Origin: Hypericum androsaemum
Taxonomy: Eukaryota > Streptophyta > Magnoliopsida > Malpighiales > Hypericaceae
Assembly: GCA_963995505.1 (NCBI GenBank)
Contig: OZ023192.1
Coordinates: 4,199,001-4,263,000, forward strand
Length of the DNA stretch: 64,000 nt
Direction of reading: 5' to 3'
Below, piece after piece: positions 53,020-63,915 of the stretch (positions are counted from its first letter, which is position 1; each line of letters starts with the position of its first letter). A program made the translations under genes and the position numbers. The notes under the pieces are model-generated. The model had not been told where the DNA came from. It was given only the letters and a program-made list of their open reading frames with translations, and made no database searches.

Positions 53020-55479
53020 GTGAATGCAATTTCTTTGAGGAGTGGTAAGGAAATAGCTTCTCAAGAGGCAACCCGGAAGAACAATGACGATCCTATGGAA
53101 GCCAATGAGGAGGAGAAAGAAGTAGAGGTGGAAAAAGAGAAAAGTCCTTTTGCTGAGATTGAGGAAGAAGAGGAGTATGTGCCACCACCACCAAAGATCC
53201 CTCCTCTACCATTTCCTCAGAGAATCAAAAAGAAAAACGTGATGGATGACAAATTTCTTGGCTTTATGGAGAAAATGAAAAATGTCCAGATTAGCGTCTC
53301 ATTTCTAGAGATGTTGGATCAAGTTCCGCACTACTCCAAATTTTTGAAGGAACTCATCACAAAGAAGAGGAAGTGGGAAGATGGAGAGATGGTGGCCCTC
53401 ACGGCGAGGTGTAGCTCTCTCATCTCAAAGGATCTCCCGACAAAGTTAAAAGACCCGGGGAGTTTCACTATTCCTTGTTTCGTTGGTGATGTTGAGTTTC
53501 CTAAGTGCCTATGTGATTTAGGCGCTAGCATTAACTTGATGCCTTTGTCTATTCTTAGGAAACTTGGCTTGTGTGAGGTGAAAGCCACTTCTATGCGTCT
53601 CCAATTGGCGGACCAAACCATAAAGAAGCCATTTGGGGTCGTGGAGGATGTCTTGTTAAAGGTTGATAAGTTTATCTTCCCCGTGGACTTTGTGGTGCTG
53701 GATTTTGATGAAGACAAGAGTTGTCCATTAATCCTTGGCCGGCCGTTTCTCAATACGGCACGTGCCTTGGTGGATGTGCATGATGGAAGATTGGTCCTCC
53801 GAATAGGGGAGGAGAAGGTAGAGTTCAAGATGTCCAACGCAATGCACCACCCTCTTGATGAAGGCGTGTGCATGAAAGTTGATGTCATGAAGGAATGTGT
53901 CCTCGAGTTTGGCAAGGAGAGCACATCAATAATTGAAGATGGAATGGAGGAAGAAATTAATGGAGAACAAGAAGAGGATGACTTGGAAGAGTTCGAGGGA
54001 GAAGCTGATACAAAAAGTCTCCATGAGAATTTGGAGCTTGATTTGAAGTATCGTACTCCACCTTCTATCACCAAGGCTCTAAGCTTGGAGTTGAAAGAGT
54101 TACCCTCCCATTTGCGATATGCATTCTTAAAGGATGAAGGAAGACTTCCCATTATCATCTCCAACAAGCTCTCTAAGGAACAAGAGAAGAGGGTGCTTGA
54201 AATCATCAACAAACGGATTAAGGCCATGGCTGGGCAAATATCCGATATCAAGGGGATAAGTCCCGACATTGTTATGCATCATATCCATATGGAGGAGGGA
54301 GCCAAGCCGAGGGTGGACAGGCAAAGAAGATTGAATCCCAACATGAAAGAAGTTGTAAAGAAGGAGGTGATCAAGCTCCTCGAAGCTGGCATCATTTATC
54401 CCATCTCGGATAGTGAGTGGGTAAGCCCGATCCATTGTGTTCCAAAGAAAGGAGGAATGACTGTTGTGATCAATGATGAGGGTGAGCTCATTTCCAGAAG
54501 AACTGTGACTGGATGGAGGGTATGCGTGGACTACCGAAAGTTGAATGATGCCACACGTAAGGATCATTTTCCTCTACCATTCATTGATCAAATGTTGGAG
54601 AGAATTTCTGGGTATTCTCACTATTGCTTTTTGGATGGGTACTCGGGCTATAACCAAATTGCAATATACCCAAGAGATCAAGAGAAGACCTCTTTCACTT
54701 GTCCTTTTGGTATTTTTGCCTATCGACGAATGCCTTTTGGGTTGAGTTGTGCTCCTGCAACATTCCAACGATGCAAGGAGGCCATCTTTTGGGGAATGAA
54801 TGAGAAAATTATGGAGATCTTCATGGATGATTTCTCGGTATTTGGAGACTCCTTTGATAGCTACTTGGCCAATTTGGACAAGGTCTTGGAAAGATGTGAA
54901 GAGAAGAACCTCGTTCTCAATTGGGAGAAATGTCATTTCATGGTAGATGAAAGGATAGTTCTTGGGCATAAGATCTCCCGAGCTGGCATTGAGGTGGACA
55001 GAGCCAAGACGGAAGCAATTGAGAAGATGGAAGCACCGACTTCAGTTAAAGGAGTAAGAGCTTTTCTTGGCCATGCCGGTTTCTACCGAAGATTTATCAA
55101 GGATTTTTCTCTCATTGCAAAGCCGCTCACTAATTTGCTTATGAAGGATGTGCCCTTCGATTTTGATGAGCCATGCCTTCAGGCATTTGATACCTTGAAG
55201 AAAGCTCTTGTCACAGCTCCGGTTATCTCTTCTCCGGATTGGACACTACCATTTGAGATGATGTGCGATGCGAGCGACATTGCATTGGGATGTGTGCTTG
55301 GTCAAAAGAAGGAGGGGAAGCTTCATGTCATCTACTATCCAAGTAGAGTGTTGGCGGGTGCCCAACTAAATTACACCACCACCTTGAAGGAGTTGCTTGC
55401 GGTCGTGTATGCATGTGACAAGTTCCGACCATATTTACTTGGGTTGAAGGTGATAATCTACACAATCATGCGGCTTTGA
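53020..55479 (+). pseudogene. pol: Athila pol: protease, reverse transcriptase, part of RNase H
   Basis: Same frame as gag; open from just after the TGA at 53011 (no ATG, so it would be reached by readthrough). NAISLRSGKEI opens it, as in Athila elements. The protease active site is CDLGASINLMP (about residues 165-175 counted from 53020). Reverse transcriptase spans about residues 470-690, with WRVCVDYRKLND, YSGYNQIAI, the catalytic IFMDDFSVFGD at about residues 600-610 and RAFLGHAGFYRRFI. RNase H begins at about residue 745 (MMCDASDIALG, LKELLAVVYAC). A single-base loss at about 55463-55465 shifts the frame inside RNase H and removes a catalytic aspartate from it. Confidence 0.95.
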
Positions 55480-56987
55480 GGTACCTATTCTCCAAAGAAG
55501 ATGCCAAGCCGCGACTTATCCGGTGGATTTTATTGCTCCAAGAATTTGACTTGTCCATCAAGGATAAGAAGGGGTCAAAAAATGTTGTCGCTGACCATCT
55601 CTCTCGGCTAGAGAGAAGTGATGGAATGGAGACTCATGGAAAGATCAAAGAAGAGTTTCCGGATGAGGAGTTGATGAGCTTGAATAATGTGGAAGCACCT
55701 TGGTATGCTGATTTTGCCAACTTCCTAGATGGGGGCATTATTCCTATGGATTTGAGCTATCCCCAACGCAAGAAATTCTTAAGGGATTCTCAACTCTATG
55801 TTTGGGATGAGCCTTACCTTTTTAAGAGGTGTAGTGATGGATTGCTTCAACGGTGCATTGCGGATGATGAAGTTAAGGATGTTCTGGAGCAATGTCATAG
55901 TACTCCATATTCAGGTCACTATGGAGCAACAAGGACCGCATCACGAGTCTTTGAATGCAGGTTTTATTGGCCCAATATTTTTAAGGATGCTCGCTCTTTT
56001 GTTGCTCAGTGCGATCGATGTCAAAGGACTGGAAATATCTCAAGGAGGAATGAGATGCCGCTATCTGGAATTTTGGAAGTGGAGCTCTTCGATATTTGGG
56101 GGTTGGACTTCATGGGACCTTTCCCAACCTCTAATGGCAACAAGTATATCTTGGTAGGAGTGGACTACGTATCTAAGTGGGTGGAAGCTTGGGCATCACC
56201 GACCAATGATGCTAAGGTGGTCATTCGCTTTATCAAAAAGCTCTTTTCAAGATTAGGAGTGCCAAGGGCTATCATAAGCGATGGTGGTTCACACTTTTGC
56301 AACCGACCATTTGAGATTTTATTGAAGAGGTATGGGGTCAATCACAAGGTTGCTACACCTTACCACCCCCAAACAAGTGGGCAAGTGGAACTCTCTAACC
56401 GGGAATTGAAGAAGATCCTTGAAAAGACAGTTGGAGGAGCAAGAAAGGATTAGGCAAACAAGCTTGACGATGCCTTATGGGCATACCGAATGGCATTTAA
56501 AACGCCTATCGGGATGTCCCCGTACAAACTTGTTTATGGCAAGGCGTGCCACCTCCTGGTAGAGCTAGAGCACCGAGCATTTTGGGCCATCAAGACCCTA
56601 AATTATGATTACAAGAAAGCCGGTGAGCGAAGGGTGTTGCAACTTGAAGAGCTGGACGAAATCCGCGACATGGCGTTTGAGAGCTCTAGGCTTTACAAAG
56701 AGAAGACGAAAAGATCACATGATGCCCACATCGTGAAGAAAGAGTTCAAGGAGGGTGATGAAGTGCTACTCCACAACTCCCGATTGAGACTTTTTCCGGG
56801 AAAGCTCAAGTCAAAATGGAGTGGCCTGTTCAAAGTTGTGAGGATTTTTCCATTCGGAGCCCTTGAATTAGAAAGAAGTGATGGAGGAGTCTTCAAGGTG
56901 AATGGCCAAAGGTGCAAGATTTATCTTGGTGGCAACATTGAACGACAAGCGGAAGTGCAATCCGTGACTCCACCGTCTAATGAATGA
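55476..56987 (+). pseudogene. pol: Athila pol: end of RNase H and integrase
   Basis: Continuation of pol in the next frame. [20 protein letters not shown] and [11 protein letters not shown] end RNase H. Integrase has the HHCC zinc finger ([19 protein letters not shown]) and the catalytic triad D211, D269, E305 counted from 55476 ([27 protein letters not shown]) with the canonical 35-residue D-E spacing. A TAG at 56451-56453 interrupts it just downstream; the frame continues in register from 56454 ([37 protein letters not shown]) to the stop at 56985. The C-terminal domain has no chromodomain, as expected for Athila. Confidence 0.95.
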
Positions 56988-57035
56988 AAAAGGGGAGTAA
57001 AGTCAAGCTAACGACTATAACTTAGCATATTTTTT

Positions 57036-58877
57036 TTGTATTGTCCTTATATATGTCATAGTCTTTATGTGTGTTTTCTTTTTATAGTGTTAGTTCATGC
57101 TTATGGGATCTCTCGCATTGTTGAAGGCGATTTGGACGGATGGATGATCGACAAGACACATGGGGGCGTAGCCCCCGCCATAGCAAACTGTGATCGACCT
57201 GGACATTGGCGAGAGGAAAAATGCGGAGGCCACGGTCGTGGCTCAGCCAAGGCAAAACATGCCACGGTCGTGGCCAATTCTCTGTAAGTCAGCATAGAGG
57301 AAAAACGCGGAGGCCACGGTCGTGGCTCAGCCAAGGCAAAACATGCCACGGTCGTGGCCAACTCTCTGTATGTCCCATCTATTTTAAAAGCACACCGACA
57401 CGGTCGTGTCCCATCAAACCATGGTCGTGGCTCACAAAACCAGGACCAAACCAGAGCTAACGCCCCTAAGTCTCCATACTCTCCTCCAAACTCATTTCCC
57501 CAAGTCTCCCCTTTAGAACCCAACGATCCCAAATCTCCCAATCCTCCTACTCAACCATATCCTTCATTCTCTACACCAATTACCCATCCCATTTCCATCT
57601 CCTCCCTCACAAAACCTCAAATACTTCATCAATCCCATTACCCACTACCAAAACCCCAAGTTTCAAAACTCGCCCAAAACCCAGATTTGCTTAATTCCAT
57701 GGCACCCAAGGCAACCAAGGCGAATAAGGGCAAGCAAGTGACAACACTTGTGGTCGATGCTCAACATGCACCTCTGGCGGACATAAAGGCGCGTGGTATC
57801 AAAGACAACCGCAAACGGTACAACGCCCCCTTCTTCATCGCTTCACCACAAGAAGGTGAAAAGTTCCAAGCCCTTTCTACTCTTCCATGCCCACACGGTC
57901 ATTATTTTGACCCTAATTTCTTGATTAAGATGTCACTAATGAAGAAGATGAAAGAGTTTGCCAGGCACCTTGGTTGGATGGAATTTATGTTTACTCCTAT
58001 GCCTGGAATTGCAAACTTGGTGCTTGAATTTTACACTACATTGGAGTTTTTGGACAAAACACGATTCAAATGCCGCCTCGGTGATTACGAGTTTGTGGTT
58101 GATGAAGATATTATGTCAAATGCATGTGATATCAAAAAGGGGGGTCTTTCTAAAGACGAGACGTTTATTGTGGATACATTTTGGGAATCTCTTACCGGAT
58201 TCCCGAAATTTAATGCCCGAAATTCTCCTAATGGTTTGATTGAAGATGGCCCTCTTCTCTTGCTTCACAAGTTTATTTGCACTTCACTTTTTGGCAAATT
58301 GGAGGATAATAAGATTCAACAACGTGAATTATTTATCTTATACTGTGTGAAGATGCAATTAAAGTTCAACTCAATTTCATACATTTTTTATATTTTTTGG
58401 GAAAACTCGAGAAAAAACCCAAAGAAGTTGCCTCTTGGGCACATTATTACTACTTTGGCTTTGTTCTTTGGCAGGATTTATGAACAATCCTTGGAGCCAT
58501 TGCAGTCCACAATACCATTCTATTCCATGGATAATATGCGGCGAGCAGAGGTGTTGGACAAGTACTCTCATTTCCTCCACCCAGCGGAGAGAAAATGTTG
58601 GAAGCTACACCAAGATGAAAGGCCAACGTCTGTGGAGGGAGGTACCAACGAACAAGAGGAAGATCAAAATGAAGGAGGTGAAGATGTAGAGCAGCCTCGT
58701 GTGCTCAGATCTGCACCTGACCGATGGAGCGAGGTCCTTGACGTAATGCACACCATGAATGCCCGAACCAAACGAATGGAGCGGGAACTTCGACATCAAG
58801 GCTACTACATTCAGCAAATGGTGGAGCGATCCGGATACAACATCCCGCCACCACCACCCTCTCCACTTCAAGACTAA
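57036..58877 (+). pseudogene. Athila third ORF (ATHILA ORF-1-like / env-position protein)
   Basis: The core is 57699-58877, 392 residues, starting APKATKANKGKQ and containing FFIASPQEGEKFQ, FARHLGWMEFM, LEFYTTLEFL and DEDIMSNACDIKKGG, then a Glu-rich C-terminal third; this resembles the ATHILA ORF-1 family of unknown function, in the position of a retroviral env. The same frame is open upstream to 57036 except for one TAA at 57285-57287, which lies in the first of two tandem repeats (the second repeat has TAT there). The upstream part includes a hydrophobic stretch (VCFLFIVLVHAYG) but lacks an ATG before about 57141, so its translation is uncertain and may need splicing. Confidence 0.75.
57213..57370 (+). 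repeat. two tandem 74-bp repeats with CCACGGTCGTGG palindromes
   Basis: Units at 57213-57286 and 57297-57370, 84 bp apart, almost identical (ATGCGG/ACGCGG, ATTCTCTGTAA/ACTCTCTGTAT differences). Each contains GGCCACGGTCGTGGC and GCCACGGTCGTGGCC, near-perfect inverted repeats. Two more diverged versions (CACGGTCGTGTC, CCATGGTCGTGG) follow at about 57400 and 57420. Confidence 0.9.
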
Positions 58878-59789
58878 GGGGAGTTTCCTAGCACCTTGTT
58901 TTTCCTTAGTTATTTTCTTGTCTTCGTGATGTTTTCAAGTTTGCTATATGTCTTTGTGATGTCTTGTTCTCCTTGTTTGTTTGATGTTCTTGCTTGGTTT
59001 TTATTGCATTTGTTAGTATAGTTCAATTGTTTAGATGTATATGTGCTCCCTACACCTTGAGGATAAGGTGTTCTTCAAGTGTGGGGGTGTGGTTCCACTT
59101 AGGAATCCTTTATGTGTTAGATCTAGTTTGTTTTGATTAGGCAATGATTTGGCATGAATTTTTCAAAATTTGACCCTTTCAAAATTCTTTAACTTGTGTT
59201 AGAGGCATACCACACACCTAGTTAAGAAATGAACTCGAGCACAAGGCCTAAGAACTTGTAGAAACCTCACCCTCGGTTGTTTAAACTAGTGGTCTCACTA
59301 TGTAGATTAGACTAGAGGGTTGATGAGTGACCTTGTGAGGAACTTTGAGCCGAAGGAGGAGACAACCGTCTTCATTTATTCATGAGGTGCCTACATGAGT
59401 TCGGATGATCGAGGTATCCTACTATTACTTGATATGGTCTTGGTTGTGTGGCGTTAGTGAATGACGGGGGCTAATCCTTTGAAATAGGAAGTTGGCTACT
59501 TACAAATCGTGAGCTAAAAATTTCTGAATCTCTGAGTGGTTAACTTTCTAGTTTCGTTTACATAGCGATAACACTTGGTTAAACCATCGAGTGGTGAGGT
59601 GTCTACCGGTTCTTACTCTTTGTGTTTGGGTTGATGTACTAGCTAGGTTGTGGGGTGGTCTTTTGATGCAAGTTTGAGATTTTGAGGGGAGTTAAATTGT
59701 GAATTTATCATGCCTAGTCTTGTCATTATCATGTTTTCTTTCTTATGTGATTGTGATTGTATGAGTATTGCTTGAGGACAAGCAATGAT
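58878..59789 (+). other. non-coding 3' region of the Athila element with a second polypurine-like tract
   Basis: No gene. CTTGAGGATAAGGTGTTC then TTCAAGTGTGGGGGTGTG at about 59056-59092 closely repeats the sequence that precedes the 3' LTR (CTTGAGGACAAG..TTCAAGTGTGGGGGTGTG at 59771-59806), about 715 bp upstream of it. Confidence 0.7.
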
Positions 59790-59804
59790 TCAAGTGTGGG
59801 GGTG
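59790..59804 (+). other. polypurine tract of the Athila element
   Basis: TCAAGTGTGGGGGTG directly before the 3' LTR start TGATGAGTG. It is the expected primer site for plus-strand DNA synthesis. Confidence 0.85.
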
Positions 59805-61405
59805 TGATGAGTGTGAAAACACTCTATCATCTATGTATGTTTTAGTGTTGATTTTCCTTTGTTTCTAGTGTTGTTGTGTGTTATTTATCATTGTACTTGT
59901 ATATATCGTACTTTGAACGTTTTAGTATAGTCTTGTGATTTTTATTGTGATTCTTTCTTGATAGGAGTCTTGTTACGGTAATGGTGGACGTTCTTGTGCC
60001 GAGGGATGCGTCATAGGCGATCGGATCAGCCGGGACGATTGGCGTTTTATGAGACCCAAGAAAGCGTGGAGCAAAACTGACCTGTTGCAACTCAATGCCA
60101 ATAAATTTCTCATCCGAAGTACAATGGAAGCCAGCAAGGTGGCGTTGGAAAGAAGACATCGGGAGCTACAACTTTGTCTTCATGGACTTCTTCAAATTCG
60201 GAGTCCAAGTAGGAGGAAAATCGCGTCTAAAGTTAACCTTTGAATCTGCCAACAAATCTGACGAGTGGGCCAAATCTTAGGATTTGTTTTGGGCCCATTT
60301 TTGGGCATGAATAGTGAATTTTGCGGCTGGCACTCCTTTAGCCAAAATCTAGTATAAGTGCCTTCCTTTGATTCCCTTAGTGGAGAACTTTAGACATTAG
60401 TGCTCCACTCCCATATTTTGAGCCAATTTGTCTCCCACTACTTCCACTTTCCCACACACTTATTCTCGACTATCTACCACCATCATTCTCTCCTTCCTCC
60501 CAAGAACCAGAAATCCGTGGCTCCCTCTCTCCCTTGGACCAAAAAAATGTGGCTCACCATTGAAGAGGAGAAGAAGAGAAAAACGTGGCCAAGAAGAAGC
60601 TAGGAGAGGAAGTGAAGGGAGAGCTTGAAGAAGGAGCTTGAAGAAAGAGCTAGGAGGAAGTTCTTGAAGAATCGTTGAGCTTTTCCTAAACTCTATCTTT
60701 TTGTTCATGTTTCATTCACTTTGTTCAATGGATGATTTGTGTTGTTTGTTGAATATGAGTGAGTAGTTCATTTGTGGGTTAGGTGCCTTGATGGCATCTA
60801 CCTAGCCTATGGTTTTGTGGGGTTAATATGTTAAGGTTTATGAACTAGTTAATCAGTTTATTGCTTAATCTTGCTTGATCGCCTTGATTATGAACTAAGT
60901 TAATACTAATTACCGGGAGGGGTTAGGATTAACGGACCATTTAACTAGTTAACTAGTTGCCTATTGAAGAGGGATCTCTTTAGGTGGTTAGTTGTCCAAA
61001 GGGTGATGGTCATAATCGGTAGTTAGTTGGATTTGTTGGCTAATTAGTCGCGGGAGTACGGTTGGTTCAACTAAGCCTAATTAACTATCGATTTAGACTA
61101 ATCGGTCGCGGGAGCGTTGATTAGTTGCTTAAGGAACATCCGGACCATAACACGAACTTAATAAACCCCACATGCCACTTGGTTATTTAGTTGTCATTGG
61201 CACCAAGCCCACTCTTCCCTTAATTGTGTAAATCTTCTCGTTATTTAGTCGTTGTAGTAACCAATTCGTATTTGGAATTGACATCTCTATTTTTTTTTGT
61301 CCTAAACTAGTGGTAAAGTTGAATTTGCGGCCTAGCTTAGTCCTTGTGGGACGACAATCCCGTACTTACTCATTATTGCAAGAGGGGTGAAAATCCCTCC
61401 TTTCA
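59805..61405 (+). repeat. 3' LTR of the Athila element
   Basis: 1601 bp, TGATGAGTGTG to CCTCCTTTCA. It is longer than the 5' LTR because it keeps the 80-bp and 17-bp segments missing there. The short open frames in it (60400-60708) are mirrored in the 5' LTR and are not genes. Confidence 0.95.
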
Positions 61406-62856
61406 ATATTCTTTTGGAGCCTTAGATCTTGGCAGATCTGAAGTCCCTGTTGTTGTGTAATACTGATGAGTTCTCCATAAGTAAGGGCTACATAGTTGAT
61501 AGGGGAGCCGTGGGTGGTTTTGAGAAATCGTCTAACCTTTTCGCCTAGCATAAAAGGTAGACCATCGATAAGCTTTTTCTTCCAAAAAGGCTGGTTGGAA
61601 TCCTCACGTAGCATAACTCGCGTTAGGAAGGTATTTTTGTAATGTTGGAAGTCGCAGAGTTTGTGACATTTGAGGTTGGAGATGAGTTCAGCATTTTTGT
61701 CTTTGAGGTGAGATGGATCACCAATAAAGTGAAGTGATATGGCAAAGTTTAGGGAAGAGACGGCATCGGGAATGGGTTGGCCTTCGGGTGTTAGGACCAA
61801 ATCATTGGATTCGTCATGCTGAAGGCTATTAAGGATTTCATTCCGTTGGGTGTCAGTGAGATAGAAATCCCACCATCCTTTGAGTTGGCCTGAAAATCCA
61901 GAAATAAGGATTTTAGCAATGGATTTGTCAGTGATAGACATTTGGATTTTGTAGGCATTGGCAGCCATTGTCATTTGTTGTAATAGAGACAAAATGTTAT
62001 ATTCGGTCATAACGTCAATATTCCATTCATAAATGGAATTGGCATTGAATTTGGCCTGGTTAAGGATGCTTGGCTTTTGCTCAAGAGCCATATCTGGGCC
62101 AGGGACAGGTGTTGAAGAAAAGAATCGTTGGGGCTCATGAATGTGGTTTAGAAATGGTCGGGGGGAGGAAAGCGATTGGGTTGACTCAGAATCAGATTCT
62201 TTGGCAAGAGTGTGAATAGCATTGGAAGATTGAGAGGGTGTATTTGCAGCTATAAGAGGGGAGGTAGGAGAGACCATGATGCTGGAGATTTGGCGTCGGA
62301 GAATATCAGCCAAATCTTGATTTTCTTGGATCTGACGGATACTCGACTGGGAAACTTTAAATGGTTTAAAAATAGGTTGTTGGATATTGGATACAGGAAT
62401 TGATGAGGAGGGCAGAGATGATGAAGGTAAAGGTAGATGGTTTTCAATGCGCTCAAGTTGTTTTCCAATAGTACTAAGATGGGTGTTACAGAAGTTATTC
62501 TGAGCAATGATACGTCGAGAGTTCTGTAAGACGTCATGAGTAGCAGTTTTATAAGGTGCAGCTTCAATAGGGTTGTTGGCGATATTCAGATTGATTTGTC
62601 TCAAGGGAGGATGGGGGGAGGATATGGTATCACCATTGGTGATTTCCCAATGACTTTGATGGCTTTTAGAACGAGTGATGGGATTGGTCATTTTGGTAAA
62701 GGAATTATAAGAGTCAATCATCTCTTGGATACAAGTAGGCATGAGAAATTGTTCGAACCAGCCAAAAAATAAGATCTGGGTTCGATATTTCTCAAGAAAC
62801 TCATAATAAGAGGTTTCAGTCTGATCGCGTTCAAGTTTACAGAAGTTCCTGAAAAA
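61406..62856 (-). pseudogene. endogenous pararetrovirus: coat protein region
   Basis: Minus-strand frame, open for about 480 codons from the TAG at 62857-62859 to the Athila junction at 61406. The first half is low-complexity and serine/proline/glutamine-rich; the second half has the Caulimoviridae capsid pattern, with YEWNIDVMTEYNILSLLQQM, ISGFSGQLKGWWDFYLT and FWKKKLIDGLPFMLGEKVRR. The gene is cut after the codons for LQICQDLRLQK by the ATATT target duplication, and its zinc-knuckle end lies 11.5 kb away at 49007-49906. Family assignment to Caulimoviridae is firm; the frame layout fits a Petuvirus- or Florendovirus-like virus. Confidence 0.85.
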
Positions 62857-63915
62857 CTATTTAACTTTGGCTTTGTTGTGGTGAGCATTGAAGTCAGATC
62901 GGAGGAAATCCTTATCAATGTGGAAAGGAATTTCCAGAACATTGAGTTCATTATGAATTTGTTGGTTCTCAGTGATTTGAGAAGGCGTTGGGGAAGAAGG
63001 AGGGGATTCTTCGGTTTCAGAGGCTTTATTTTGGGTATAAATGGGGTGGGGAATTTGGAAACGATAGTTGACATGTTGTTAAGTAGGGTTAGGAAGATCG
63101 GAAGTTGAAAATCTGGGCTTATTAGGGAGGTGTGTGACAGGTGGGAGATGGAAAGCTCCTAACTGTGATACACTGCCAAGATTTTGGATTGATGAGGTCA
63201 TACTTTCACTACGAGAAAGGGAGGGGTTTCCTGCAGATCTCGAGCTAGAGGGACGATTGAAAGTGATACCAACAGTACCACCAGAATAGCGATTAATGCG
63301 TGAAACATTATTACTATGTTGAGGTTCAATAGGTTTGGTCTCAGAGTGATCCATGTCCTCTAAGATCCATTCGTCAGGAAGGGTAACATCCTTCCATTGG
63401 ATGGCTTTAGGCATGACGGTGTTGGCGCATGTGAAAATGGTTTGGCCTTTGGTGGATTGAAAACGATGCTTTGTTGCAAACGCAGAAATCATGGCTTTAT
63501 AATGGACTTTAAAACTCAAGGAAATATTTACGCTACCATGCATGAGGGCGTAATTAAAAGTTTTCAATTGGAGAGTTAGAGCATGAAGAATGTTAGGATC
63601 TTTTAAGGATAAAGTGAGATTGGGATGACAATCAAAAGATAAAGGGCCACCGGCGAGACTGGACTCGACGGAGCTCATAAGTGAGTCTTTAAAACGGAGA
63701 TGTCTTGCATCCCTTAAGATAGCAAGGATAGATGCGTCAAGACCGACAATAGTCAGGGGTATAATACCAACCTGGACTAGACCGATATGAATAAAATTGA
63801 AACCTTTTTTGCTATGACTTTGAAGAGAATCTTTGGACAATTCATGAGCAGATGAGGTGCATGATGCATTATTGCAAGAAAACGGGTCCATAGTTGACAT
63901 TAGATGCAGATGCAA
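62857..63915 (-). pseudogene. endogenous pararetrovirus: movement protein and linker
   Basis: From the ATG at 63915 (others follow within ten codons) the frame is open for 278 residues to a TAA at 63079-63081. The core VGLDASILAILRDARHLRF, SLAGGPLSFDCHPNL and FNYALMHGSVNISLSFKVHY matches the 30K-superfamily movement proteins of Caulimoviridae, which modify plasmodesmata for cell-to-cell spread. After the TAA the same frame runs on as an acidic linker (about 73 codons) to a second stop, TAG 62857-62859, and then into the coat protein, so movement and coat proteins were one polyprotein. The 5' part of the virus, including leader and primer site, may extend beyond the window; I found none in 63916-64000. 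Confidence 0.85.

Larger units (their letters stand above)
49907..61405 (+). mobile_element. Athila-type Ty3/gypsy retrotransposon, 11.5 kb
   Basis: Complete in structure: LTRs at 49907-51411 and 59805-61405, both TGATGAGTGTG...CCTTTCA, primer site, gag, pol, a third ORF and a polypurine tract. It is flanked by an exact 5-bp duplication ATATT (49902-49906, 61406-61410). The tRNA-Asp primer site, the DLGA protease motif, the order of genes and an ORF resembling the ATHILA ORF-1 family place it in the Athila lineage. It is inserted in antisense orientation to the viral polyprotein. The coding region is defective: two TGA stops between gag and protease, a frameshift in RNase H, a TAG in integrase and a TAA in the third ORF. 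The LTRs differ by substitutions and two deletions, so the insertion is not recent. Confidence 0.95.

Noticed and set aside
52417..53064. 215-residue minus-strand open frame across the gag-pol join
   Set aside because: Shadow of the gag zinc-knuckle region; no domain and no codon logic of its own.
53331..54269. 312-residue minus-strand open frame
   Set aside because: Opposite strand of Athila pol, which has clear protease and reverse-transcriptase motifs on the plus strand.
57101..57541. 146-residue minus-strand frame over the tandem repeats
   Set aside because: Arises from the palindromic CCACGGTCGTGG repeats, which stay open on both strands; no independent support.
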